Source of the DNA: a bacterium
GTDB lineage: Bacteria; Cyanobacteriota; Vampirovibrionia; Gastranaerophilales; Gastranaerophilaceae
Direction of reading: 5' to 3'
DNA: 64,000 nucleotides
Assembly: GCA_014803505.1 (NCBI GenBank)
Contig: JAAVBM010000123.1
Coordinates: forward strand, 27,092 to 91,091
In this document: positions 48,870 through 56,288 of the stretch, one piece after another
How positions within the stretch are numbered: the first letter of the stretch is position 1
Layout of the letters: each line of letters begins with the position of its first letter
Translations under genes and position numbers: made by a program
The notes under the pieces: generated by a model
The model's input: the letters and a program-made list of their open reading frames with translations, nothing else
Database searches by the model: none
What the model was told of the DNA's origin: nothing

Positions 48870-51308
48870 TTATTCTTCAACTTCAGCTTTTTTTGTTGGA
48901 ATTCGCATTCCGTAGAATGATCTTACAACAAAGAATAGTGCAATCACTAAAAATACTACACCAACATACGGTGCAATTTGTCTGAAGTTTTCATTGATAG
49001 CAATTTCCATAGCTAACAAACCGAACAATGTTGTAAACTTAATAATCGGATTCATCGCTACAGAAGAAGTATCTTTGAACGGATCACCAACAGTATCGCC
49101 CACAACAGTTGCTTCGTGAAGTGTTGTTCCTTTTTCTTTTAGATCAACTTCAACAATTTTTTTAGCGTTATCCCAACATCCGCCTGCGTTTGCCATAAAT
49201 ACAGCTTGGAATAAACCAAATACCGCAATTGCAATCAGATAACTTACAAAGAATGATACTGCTAATTGAGTTTTTGCACCCGGTGCTGATAAACATGCAA
49301 GAGCTAATGCAAATGCAAACAATGCAATAAAGATATTTACCATACCTTTTTGAGCATATTGAGTACAAATTTTTACAACTTCTTTTGAATTTGCAACATT
49401 TGCACATTTTTCATCAGCATCACCAAGTTTAATATTATCTTTGATGTATTCAACCGCACGATATGCACCAGTTGTAACAGCTTGCATTGAAGCTCCTGAG
49501 AACCAGTAAATAACCGCACCACCTGTTAATAAACCTAATAATGTATAAGGATTTAACAAATTCAAAATCATTTCAGGCTGAATACCTAATGTATTTTTGA
49601 TAACAAGAATCAATGAGAATATCATTGTAGTTGCGCCGACAACCGCTGTACCAATAAGTACAGGTTTTGAAGTTGCTTTGAATGTATTACCTGCTCCATC
49701 ATTTTCTTCCAAATACTGTTTAGCATTTTCGAAATCAGGTTCAAAACCATATTGTTCCTTGATTTCTTCTCTAATATTAGGAAGTTCTTCTATAAGTGAT
49801 AACTCATAAACAGATTGAGCATTATCAGTTACAGGACCATAAGAATCTACAGCAATTGTAACAGGACCCATTCCCAAGAATCCAAAAGCTACAAGCCCGA
49901 AAGCGAATACTGAAGGATAACTCATTAGAGTTTCAGGAATAAATGTACTTGCATAATAAGCAATGCCCATTAACAGTACAATTACCATTCCGATCCAGAA
50001 TCCTGAGAAATTACCTGAAACAATACCTGAAAGAATTGTCAATGATGAACCGCCTTCACGAGAAGCAGTTACAACTTCTTCAGTATGTTTAGCTTTTGGA
50101 GATGTAAATATCTTTGTAAATTCAGGTATCAATGCTGCACCTAAAGTACCGCAAGAAATAATACTTGATAATACAATCCAGATATTACCCATCCAGCCAA
50201 GTAAAAAGTGGCTGACAACAAATGTCATAGCAATTGATAAAATTGAAGTTAACCAAACTAGTCTTGTTAATGGTAATTCAAAATCAAATTTGTTAGTTTT
50301 TGCTGCATAAGCTTTGTCATATAAACCGTTAAACCAGTAAGCAATAACTGATGTAACAATCATTAAGAATCTCATTGCGAAAATCCATACAAGTAATTTT
50401 ACTTGATACATTTCGCCAACAACAGCTAATAAAATAAAACTAACAAGAGCAACACCTGTTACACCATAAGTTTCGAAACCATCAGCTGTAGGTCCGATAG
50501 AATCTCCAGCATTATCACCTGTACAATCAGCAATTACACCAGGGTTTCTAGGATCATCTTCTTTAATACCGAACTGAATTTTCATTAAGTCAGATCCGAT
50601 ATCAGCAATTTTTGTAAAGATACCACCTGCAACACGTAAAGCAGAAGCACCTAAGGATTCACCGATAGCAAATCCGATAAAGCAAGCACCTGCGATTTCT
50701 CCAGGTACAAATAATAAAATAATAAGCATCATGATAAGTTCTACAGATACTAGTAAAACCCCAATACTCATACCGGCTTTTAATGGAATATTTAAAATAT
50801 TCAACGGTTCACCTTTCAAAGCTGCAAACGCAGTTCTTGAATTAGCAAGAGTATTCATTCTGATACCGAACCAAGCAACGGCATATGAACCCAAAATACC
50901 GATTACTGACCAGCCTAAAATTGTTAAAACTCCGCCAATACCCATTTTTTGAAGGTATCCGAAATAAAAAGCAATACATAAACCAATTAAAACTTCCAAT
51001 ACAAACAAGAATTTACCTTGTTGAATAAGATAAGTTTTACAAGTTTCAAAAATTGTATTACCAACCTCATCCATAGCCTTATGGACATCTAATTTTTTGA
51101 TTCCTCGGAACATCCATAGTCCGAAAACCAAACCGAGAACAGAAATTCCAAGCCCGATTAAAAGCAAATCGTATCCGAATGAACACGGGCAACCTGCACT
51201 GCCTTTAATACTTGGAACAACTAAATCGGCTTCACTTGCAATCGCAGGTGAAATACCAATGGCAAACATTGTAAATAGAGCCATTAGTGAAGTAAACTTT
51301 TTAATCAT
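48870..51308 (-). CDS. hppA: membrane-bound ion-pumping pyrophosphatase
   Basis: A protein of about 812 residues and 16 helices that couples PPi hydrolysis to H+ and/or Na+ export. The catalytic region reads GGIFTKIADIGSDLMKIQFG, then EDDPRNPGVIADCTGDNAGD, the variant seen in one branch of the family. The cation-control loop is GNTFKATSKP; a lysine at this position marks K+-independent enzymes in studied branches, but this one is divergent, so ion specificity stays open. DTVGDPFKDTSSVAMNP is the conserved C-terminal motif. A signal-like N-terminus precedes the first helix. An in-frame start at 51344 adds 12 residues, but AGGAGAGG precedes 51308. Confidence 0.93.
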   Translation of the reverse strand: MIKKFTSLMALFTMFAIGISPAIASEADLVVPSIKGSAGCPCSFGYDLLLIGLGISVLGLVFGLWMFRGIKKLDVHKAMDEVGNTIFETCKTYLIQQGKFLFVLEVLIGLCIAFYFGYLQKMGIGGVLTILGWSVIGILGSYAVAWFGIRMNTLANSRTAFAALKGEPLNILNIPLKAGMSIGVLLVSVELIMMLIILLFVPGEIAGACFIGFAIGESLGASALRVAGGIFTKIADIGSDLMKIQFGIKEDDPRNPGVIADCTGDNAGDSIGPTADGFETYGVTGVALVSFILLAVVGEMYQVKLLVWIFAMRFLMIVTSVIAYWFNGLYDKAYAAKTNKFDFELPLTRLVWLTSILSIAMTFVVSHFLLGWMGNIWIVLSSIISCGTLGAALIPEFTKIFTSPKAKHTEEVVTASREGGSSLTILSGIVSGNFSGFWIGMVIVLLMGIAYYASTFIPETLMSYPSVFAFGLVAFGFLGMGPVTIAVDSYGPVTDNAQSVYELSLIEELPNIREEIKEQYGFEPDFENAKQYLEENDGAGNTFKATSKPVLIGTAVVGATTMIFSLILVIKNTLGIQPEMILNLLNPYTLLGLLTGGAVIYWFSGASMQAVTTGAYRAVEYIKDNIKLGDADEKCANVANSKEVVKICTQYAQKGMVNIFIALFAFALALACLSAPGAKTQLAVSFFVSYLIAIAVFGLFQAVFMANAGGCWDNAKKIVEVDLKEKGTTLHEATVVGDTVGDPFKDTSSVAMNPIIKFTTLFGLLAMEIAINENFRQIAPYVGVVFLVIALFFVVRSFYGMRIPTKKAEVEE

Positions 51309-51443
51309 TGTTCCCTCTCCTTTTTCAAAAGTTTGTTCACCCATTTATTATATTTGATATTTCACTATTTAACAATTATTTTACATTTGATTAAATTCAC
51401 TAGTTATACATATATAAACAACCGTGCCAAATTTTAAAATTTA

Positions 51444-51452
51444 TGCTATAAT
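51444..51452 (+). promoter_or_regulatory. extended -10 promoter of ndk
   Basis: TGC followed by TATAAT (51447-51452) lies 33 nt before the ndk ATG, leaving room for an AAGAGGAG ribosome site in a normal short leader. Confidence 0.6.
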
Positions 51453-51485
51453 TGCAACATAGACTTTATTAAGAGGAGATTTAAT

Positions 51486-51962
51486 ATGCACACAGAAGAA
51501 AGAACCTTTATTGCAGTAAAACCTGACGGAGTTCAAAGAGGACTAATCGGTGAAATTGTAAAAAGATTTGAGCAAAAAGGTTACAAAGTAATTGGGCTAA
51601 AAATGCTTCACGTTACTGACGAACAAGCAAAAGCACATTATGCTGAGCACGAAGGTAAACCATTTTACCCAAGACTTATCAAATACATTCAAAGCGGTCC
51701 GATTGTTGCAATGGTAGTTGAAGGTTACAATGCAGTAGCTGGAGCAAGACACATTATGGGATCAACAAACCCTGATACTGCTGAAGTTGGTACAATCAGA
51801 GCTGATTTTGCTCAAGTTATGGAATACAATATTGTACACGGTTCAGATTCTGTTACTAGTGCAGAAAGAGAAATTAAAATTTACTTTAACGAAAATGAAT
51901 TGTTTTCTGAAGGTAAATGTATGTCTGAACTTGTTATCGAAAGCTTGGACGCAGAAGTATAA
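51486..51962 (+). CDS. ndk: nucleoside diphosphate kinase
   Basis: A 158-residue enzyme that balances nucleoside triphosphate pools by a ping-pong phosphohistidine mechanism. RTFIAVKPDGVQRGLIGEI starts the fold. The catalytic histidine is in NIVHGSDSVTSAEREIKIYF (about residue 119), with the Arg and Thr of ARHIMGSTNPDTAEVGTIRADFA. A C-terminal extension of about 15 residues (SEGKCMSELVIESLDAEV) is slightly longer than in the minimal bacterial form. AAGAGGAG precedes the ATG. A terminator follows directly. Confidence 0.96.
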   Translation: MHTEERTFIAVKPDGVQRGLIGEIVKRFEQKGYKVIGLKMLHVTDEQAKAHYAEHEGKPFYPRLIKYIQSGPIVAMVVEGYNAVAGARHIMGSTNPDTAEVGTIRADFAQVMEYNIVHGSDSVTSAEREIKIYFNENELFSEGKCMSELVIESLDAEV

Positions 51963-51968
51963 TTATTG

Positions 51969-51995
51969 AAAAAGCTGCATTATGCAGCTTTTTTT
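51969..51995 (+). terminator. terminator after ndk
   Basis: The stem AAAAAGCTGC with GCAGCTTTTT (51969-51993, loop ATTAT) runs straight into a T tract. It lies between the ndk stop and the tgt start, so tgt probably has its own transcription start or depends on read-through. Confidence 0.85.
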
Positions 51996-52007
51996 AAAGG
52001 TGAAACT

Positions 52008-53126
52008 ATGAATGAAAAAGATTATTTTAATTATGAATTAATACATGAAGACGCACAAACAGGTGCTCGTGCCGGAATTTTAACAACTCCGCACGGAAAA
52101 ATTGAAACTCCAATATTCATGCCTGTTGGCACAAATTCCGCAGTTAAATCTCTAACCTGTAATCAAATAAAAGATACAGGAGCTCAGATTATTCTTTCAA
52201 ATTCATATCACCTATATTTGAGAGCCGGAACAAAACGCATAAGAGATTTCGGCGGAATTCATGGCTGGATGAACTGGGATAAACCGGTATTAACTGATTC
52301 CGGAGGATTTCAGGTATTTTCACTTTCCCATTTAAGAAAAATAACCGAAGATGGCGTGGAATTCAGAGATCCTAAAGATGGAACAAAACATTTTATTTCA
52401 CCTGAAATATCAATGGAAATCCAACAAGATATCGGTGCTGATATTATAATGGCATTCGATGAATGTGCTCCATATCCTTGTGATTATGAAACAGCAAAAG
52501 CGGCTATGGAAAGAACACATCGTTGGCTTGAAAGATGCTTTAAAGCCAAAACAAATCCAAAACAAGCTCTTTTCCCAATCGTTCAAGGTGCATTCTTTGA
52601 TGATTTGAGAAAAGAAAGCGCAAGAGTTATTTCAACATTCGATGCTGTTGGATACGCTATTGGCGGAGTTAGTGTTGGAGAACCAACAGATATTAAAAAT
52701 CACTTCACTGAACTTACAGCACCATTACTTCCAAAATACAAACCTCGCTACCTAATGGGTGTAGGAACTCCTGAAGATTTATTAAACGGAATTAAATATG
52801 GAATCGATATGTTCGATTGCGTACTACCTACAAGAAACGCTCGTCATGGTTCATTCTTTACTTGGGAAGGTAAATCAAATATTAAAAACAAAAAATATGA
52901 AGATGACTCTCTTCCTTTAGTAGAAGATTGCGATTGTTATGCTTGCCGTAATCATTCCAGAGCATACATAAGACATTTATGGAGATGTCAAGAAGCAACA
53001 GCTTCAACACTGCTCTCGATACACAATATACATTTCTTGATTAACTTTGCAAAACTATGCCGTCAGGCAATATTAGAAGATAGATTCGGTGACTTCTACG
53101 CTGAACATTATGATAAATTGATATAA
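52008..53126 (+). CDS. tgt: queuine tRNA-ribosyltransferase
   Basis: A 372-residue enzyme that exchanges guanine 34 for preQ1 in tRNAs with GUN anticodons. It has the VLTDSGGFQVFSLS block with the catalytic Asp, MAFDECAPYP, GYAIGGVSVGEP, YLMGVGTPEDLL, the nucleophile region MFDCVLPTRNARHG, and the zinc ligands CDCYAC ... H. The TTG at 51966 that extends the frame by 14 residues lies inside the ndk terminator hairpin, so I use the ATG at 52008 after AAAGGTGA. Downstream lies a tandem repeat array. Confidence 0.96.
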   Translation: MNEKDYFNYELIHEDAQTGARAGILTTPHGKIETPIFMPVGTNSAVKSLTCNQIKDTGAQIILSNSYHLYLRAGTKRIRDFGGIHGWMNWDKPVLTDSGGFQVFSLSHLRKITEDGVEFRDPKDGTKHFISPEISMEIQQDIGADIIMAFDECAPYPCDYETAKAAMERTHRWLERCFKAKTNPKQALFPIVQGAFFDDLRKESARVISTFDAVGYAIGGVSVGEPTDIKNHFTELTAPLLPKYKPRYLMGVGTPEDLLNGIKYGIDMFDCVLPTRNARHGSFFTWEGKSNIKNKKYEDDSLPLVEDCDCYACRNHSRAYIRHLWRCQEATASTLLSIHNIHFLINFAKLCRQAILEDRFGDFYAEHYDKLI

Positions 53127-53139
53127 ATATAACCCTAGT

Positions 53140-53313
53140 GTCATTCCAAATTAGACTCTGAATCTAGTTCAATGTGACGAAAATAGTTGCGGTCATTCCG
53201 TGCTTGACTCAGTATCTATTACTTTACAAGGCGAGACTAGACCCTGAATCTAGTTCAGGGTGACAAAAATAGTTGAAGTCATTCCGGACTTGATCCGGAA
53301 TCTGGTTCAAGAT
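53140..53313. repeat. second copy of the 86-bp tandem palindromic repeat
   Basis: Two units with an 86-bp period in the 180-bp gap between tgt and ykgJ. The first is degenerate (CTGAATCTAGTTCA from 53158, GTCATTCCGTGCTTGACTC). The second is intact: CCCTGAATCTAGTTCAGGG at 53242-53260 and TTCCGGACTTGATCCGGAA at 53282-53300, then TTCAAGATGAC. Same family as the array at 28888-29112. Its right end (53301-53313) runs into the last codons of ykgJ. Confidence 0.85.
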
Positions 53314-53765
53314 GACTTTTTAGCGCAATTTACGATATAAACACCAGACCTTTTCTGTTGCTTTTTCTCTACTTTTTGCAAGACCTCTTTGAACGGAATT
53401 ATGGGTTCCATCTTGTAACCACAGTCATCAGATAGAGTTCCTCCCATCGAAAATAATTCTTCTTGCGGATATCTTCGGCAAATTCCAGGACGCCAAAAAT
53501 GGATTTTACATCGTCTTGTTTCTTTATCAAGATTCTTACATTCGAAAATCAACCCCAATTCATCTTTACCAATTATCTCCAAGTCAGAATAAAATTTGTG
53601 CAAAAATTGTAATTTTTTAAACTCGTCTTCATCCTGAAGTACATGCTTGAAATGTTTTACGTAAATATGAGTACAGCACTGACCGCAACCCTTACATTTT
53701 CCGGTTCGCCAGTAATGCTTTTTTAGAACTTTTGCATATATAAATTTTTTCAATTTTTCAAGCAT
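53307..53765 (-). CDS. YkgJ-family cysteine cluster protein
   Basis: A 152-residue protein of the YkgJ (zinc- or iron-binding cysteine cluster) family. GKCKGCGQCCTH gives the first cysteine cluster (about residues 22-33). Then FECKNLDKETRRCKIHFWRPGICRRYPQ, including the C-x-IH ... RP-x-x-CR-x-YP motif, is the family hallmark, and DDCGYK carries a further cysteine. The function of the family is not established; a role in metal handling or protein modification has been suggested. The last codons (KKSS) lie in the edge of a dispersed repeat, so the natural C-terminus may have been changed by repeat insertion. No ribosome site is obvious. Confidence 0.82.
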   Translation of the reverse strand: MLEKLKKFIYAKVLKKHYWRTGKCKGCGQCCTHIYVKHFKHVLQDEDEFKKLQFLHKFYSDLEIIGKDELGLIFECKNLDKETRRCKIHFWRPGICRRYPQEELFSMGGTLSDDCGYKMEPIIPFKEVLQKVEKKQQKRSGVYIVNCAKKSS

Positions 53766-53902
53766 AGTTACATGATAATATTAAAATCCTGCTATAGTAT
53801 TAAGATTTGTAAATATATAATCTTAAATAAGCAAATATAAATCTTGAGGATAATTTAAGACAATGTAAAACAAAAATACAAAACACACATAATAACCTAT
53901 AT

Positions 53903-53980
53903 ACAGTTTTTTAAACTGACATAATACTATAACATAACCAAAAATAACCAACCTTGACCTCTAACCGAGGTCTTTTTTTT
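53903..53980 (+). ncRNA. possible small RNA ending at an orphan terminator
   Basis: The 309-bp gap between ykgJ and the next gene contains a full terminator on the plus strand (GACCTC at 53956-53961, GAGGTC at 53967-53972, then eight T) although no plus-strand gene ends here; the nearest upstream is tgt, 830 bp away. About 40 nt before it is a hairpin CAGTTT/AAACTG (53904-53918), and the strand between is unpaired and rich in A and C (AACCAAAAATAACCAACC). No convincing promoter was seen, so the call is weak. Confidence 0.3.
53956..53980 (+). terminator. orphan terminator
   Basis: The stem GACCTC-TAACC-GAGGTC is followed by TTTTTTTT. No coding sequence ends upstream on this strand within 800 bp. 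Confidence 0.8.
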
Positions 53981-54074
53981 ATAAAAAAATAAAAATAAGC
54001 AATTTGTCCAATGTAATCGATTTAAATATACTCCATACTTTAGACAGATATCTATCTAAGGAGGTAGTTCAAAT

Positions 54075-54437
54075 ATGAAAAAGATTATAATTGCCAGTGG
54101 CTTAATTTTGTTATTTTGCGGCTTACAGGTAAATAGCGCCTGTCAATTAACTGAAATAATGAATGGGAAATCTGCTTGTACAATAGGATTGCAAGGCGGA
54201 CAAAATCAAACAATAAAAGACAAACTTATACCTAATAACCTTGATCAAATGGCAAATCCTTCAAGAAATACATCTAAGGAATTTAGAAGTCAACCCCACA
54301 CAATGCCTGAAACAATTAATACAAAAACTCAATACAATGATCCTGAACGCCTTGAAGGAAACACTCCATACAATGCGGCCTGTCAATTTGGAGTTTGCAT
54401 GCCAGGTGAAAGCAGTAATAGTCAGAACGGGCGTTAA
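54075..54437 (+). CDS. small secreted hypothetical protein
   Basis: A 120-residue protein with a Sec signal peptide (MKKIIIASGLILLFCGLQVNSA, cleavage after residue 22). The mature part is polar and Asn/Gln-rich, with four cysteines in two regions (ACQLTEIMNGKSACTIG and AACQFGVCMPG) that could form two disulfides, while the middle (PSRNTSKEFRSQPHTMPET) looks disordered. No family recognised. A strong AAGGAGG site precedes the ATG, and a near-perfect palindrome (TTAGACAGATATCTATCTAA, 54040-54059) abuts that site. The stop overlaps by 4 bp the stop of the convergent bioB. Confidence 0.6.
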   Translation: MKKIIIASGLILLFCGLQVNSACQLTEIMNGKSACTIGLQGGQNQTIKDKLIPNNLDQMANPSRNTSKEFRSQPHTMPETINTKTQYNDPERLEGNTPYNAACQFGVCMPGESSNSQNGR

Positions 54438-55369
54438 ATAAGATTTTTACCCAATTTTGCTACAGTTGCGATATCTTCCTCAGGAGCTTTGCCCACTGTT
54501 GTTAAATAATTTCCTATTAGAATTCCTTCGACACATTTTTTTAGGGCAAGTTCCTGATTTTTTTCAGAAAGCTTCATTCTTCCTCCGCAAAAACGCAACA
54601 CAGATTTCGGATTTGCAATTTTGAATACAGCAAGAGTTCTTAAAATATTTTCTTCATCGATTTTATCATGATAATTTTCGAACGGAGTTTCAGGAATCGG
54701 CATCAATATATTGATAGGAATTGAATCAGGTTCAATTTCAGCTAACTCCATAGCCATTTCAACACGTTGTTCAATGGATTCGCCCATACCAAGAATTACA
54801 CCACAGCATAGTTCCATTCCATATTTTTTAACTAATTTACAAGTATTAAGGCGATCATCCCAAGAGTGTGTTGTACAAACTTCAGGATAATATGAACGAC
54901 AAGTATTTATATTATGGTGAAATCTTTTTAAACCGGCTTCGGCTAATTGTTTAGCCTGTTCTTCATCAAGGATTCCTATTGATGCACAAGATTTTAAACC
55001 TCCTAGTGCATTAATTTCCTTAATCATATCTAGTTCAATTTGAAAATCTCTGCCTTCGTCAGGAGTTTTACCACTTGTTACAATTGCAAAACGGGACACT
55101 TTATTATCTTTTGCCTCAAGCGCAACTTTTTTAACTTCCTCAATATCTACCAACGGATATGATTCTATATTTGTACAATAATGTGAACTTTGTGCACAGT
55201 ATTTACAGTTTTGAGAACATTTACCGTTTCGGGCATTAATTAATGAACAAAACTCAATATTATCAGACATATATTTTGATGATTCATTCAATAATTCATC
55301 CAGAGGTAAATTATATAATTTTAATAACTCTTCTTTTGTGTAAATCTTTTTTTCAACTGTGCTATTCAT
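54434..55369 (-). CDS. bioB: biotin synthase
   Basis: A 311-residue radical SAM enzyme that inserts sulfur into dethiobiotin, the last step of biotin synthesis. The radical SAM motif is CSQNCKYCAQ (about residues 50-59). ARNGKC just before it, TSWDDRLNTCKL, GVILGMGES, PINILMPIPETP and RFCGGRMKL are typical BioB blocks. The longer frame from 55399 adds 10 residues; AAGGGGAC before 55369 supports the shorter form. bioA, bioD and bioF are not adjacent, and the separate bioY importer suggests mixed supply. It diverges from the nitrilase-family gene. Confidence 0.93.
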   Translation of the reverse strand: MNSTVEKKIYTKEELLKLYNLPLDELLNESSKYMSDNIEFCSLINARNGKCSQNCKYCAQSSHYCTNIESYPLVDIEEVKKVALEAKDNKVSRFAIVTSGKTPDEGRDFQIELDMIKEINALGGLKSCASIGILDEEQAKQLAEAGLKRFHHNINTCRSYYPEVCTTHSWDDRLNTCKLVKKYGMELCCGVILGMGESIEQRVEMAMELAEIEPDSIPINILMPIPETPFENYHDKIDEENILRTLAVFKIANPKSVLRFCGGRMKLSEKNQELALKKCVEGILIGNYLTTVGKAPEEDIATVAKLGKNLI

Positions 55370-55438
55370 ATCCAACGTCCCCTTTAGGTCAATATACATA
55401 AAAAATAGTACGTCGGAAAAATACTATTGTCAAATTTA

Positions 55439-55447
55439 TGGTAAAAT
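55439..55447 (+). promoter_or_regulatory. extended -10 promoter of the nitrilase-family gene
   Basis: TGG followed by TAAAAT (55442-55447), with an ACAGGAGAA ribosome site and the ATG 25 nt downstream. It lies in the 102-bp divergent region shared with bioB. Confidence 0.5.
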
Positions 55448-55471
55448 CAAAATAATAACAGGAGAATAATT

Positions 55472-56284
55472 ATGGCAGGAATTTTAAATATACAAGTAAA
55501 ACCAACAATCGGAAATAAAGAACTTAACCTAAAAAAAATAGAACATTTTATAAAAAAATATTCAGATAAAAAACTTGATCTTGTTGTTATGCCGGAATTT
55601 TTCTCTACAGGAATTTCTCATGAAGAATTTATAAATAATCCGGTAGACGAAAACGGTGGAGATACCATCGAATTTATAAAAGATCTCGCAACAAAATATA
55701 ATACTAATATTATTGCTGGAACTGTAATTGAAAAATCGGAAGATAAACTATATAACACATCTTTCATTATAGACAGAAAAGGGGAAATCGTTGACAAATA
55801 TCGAAAAATCCATCTTTTTAACTATATGGGCGGTACAGAAGGTGACAGAATTACAGCAGGAGATAGAGAAGTTGTTGTAAATCTTGATTTTGGAAAAGTA
55901 GGTTTAGGCATTTGTTTTGATATAAGATATCCGCTTCATTATAACAAACTTATAAAACAAGGCGCAGATATAATAGTTCTGCCTACAGCTTGGGTAATTC
56001 CAAACGAAATTTACAACGACTCGAAAATGTTCCAATACGCTCAAGAGATGTGGATTGCAATGAACAGAACTAGAGCTTATGACAACATGGTTTATGTTGT
56101 ATCGTGCAACCAAACAAAAAAAGTTAACGATAACATCAGTGCTCTTGGAAACTCATTAATCATTGCTCCAAATGCCGAAATTCTTGCCGAAGCTAATTTG
56201 GATGAATGTGCGCTTTACGCTGATGTTGATTTGGATTTGGTAAAATATTACCGACAAATCTACCCTATCGCAAACATAGACTAA
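55472..56284 (+). CDS. nitrilase-superfamily carbon-nitrogen hydrolase
   Basis: A 270-residue amidase-type hydrolase. The catalytic triad is visible: Glu in VVMPEFFSTG (about residue 42), Lys in DKYRKIHLF (about residue 113), and Cys in GLGICFDIRYP (about residue 148). This family hydrolyses omega-amides, N-carbamoyl compounds or nitriles. Similar bacterial proteins repair deaminated glutathione or act on omega-amides of keto acids; which applies here is not clear. It has no signal peptide and the normal length for the family. An AGGAGAA site precedes the ATG. It converges with the helicase-nuclease gene, 4 bp apart. Confidence 0.88.
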   Translation: MAGILNIQVKPTIGNKELNLKKIEHFIKKYSDKKLDLVVMPEFFSTGISHEEFINNPVDENGGDTIEFIKDLATKYNTNIIAGTVIEKSEDKLYNTSFIIDRKGEIVDKYRKIHLFNYMGGTEGDRITAGDREVVVNLDFGKVGLGICFDIRYPLHYNKLIKQGADIIVLPTAWVIPNEIYNDSKMFQYAQEMWIAMNRTRAYDNMVYVVSCNQTKKVNDNISALGNSLIIAPNAEILAEANLDECALYADVDLDLVKYYRQIYPIANID

Positions 56285-56288
56285 ATTA

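Noticed and set aside
51966..52007. Upstream TTG start for tgt
   Set aside because: It lies within the ndk terminator hairpin and adds residues not found in the family; the ATG at 52008 has a ribosome site.
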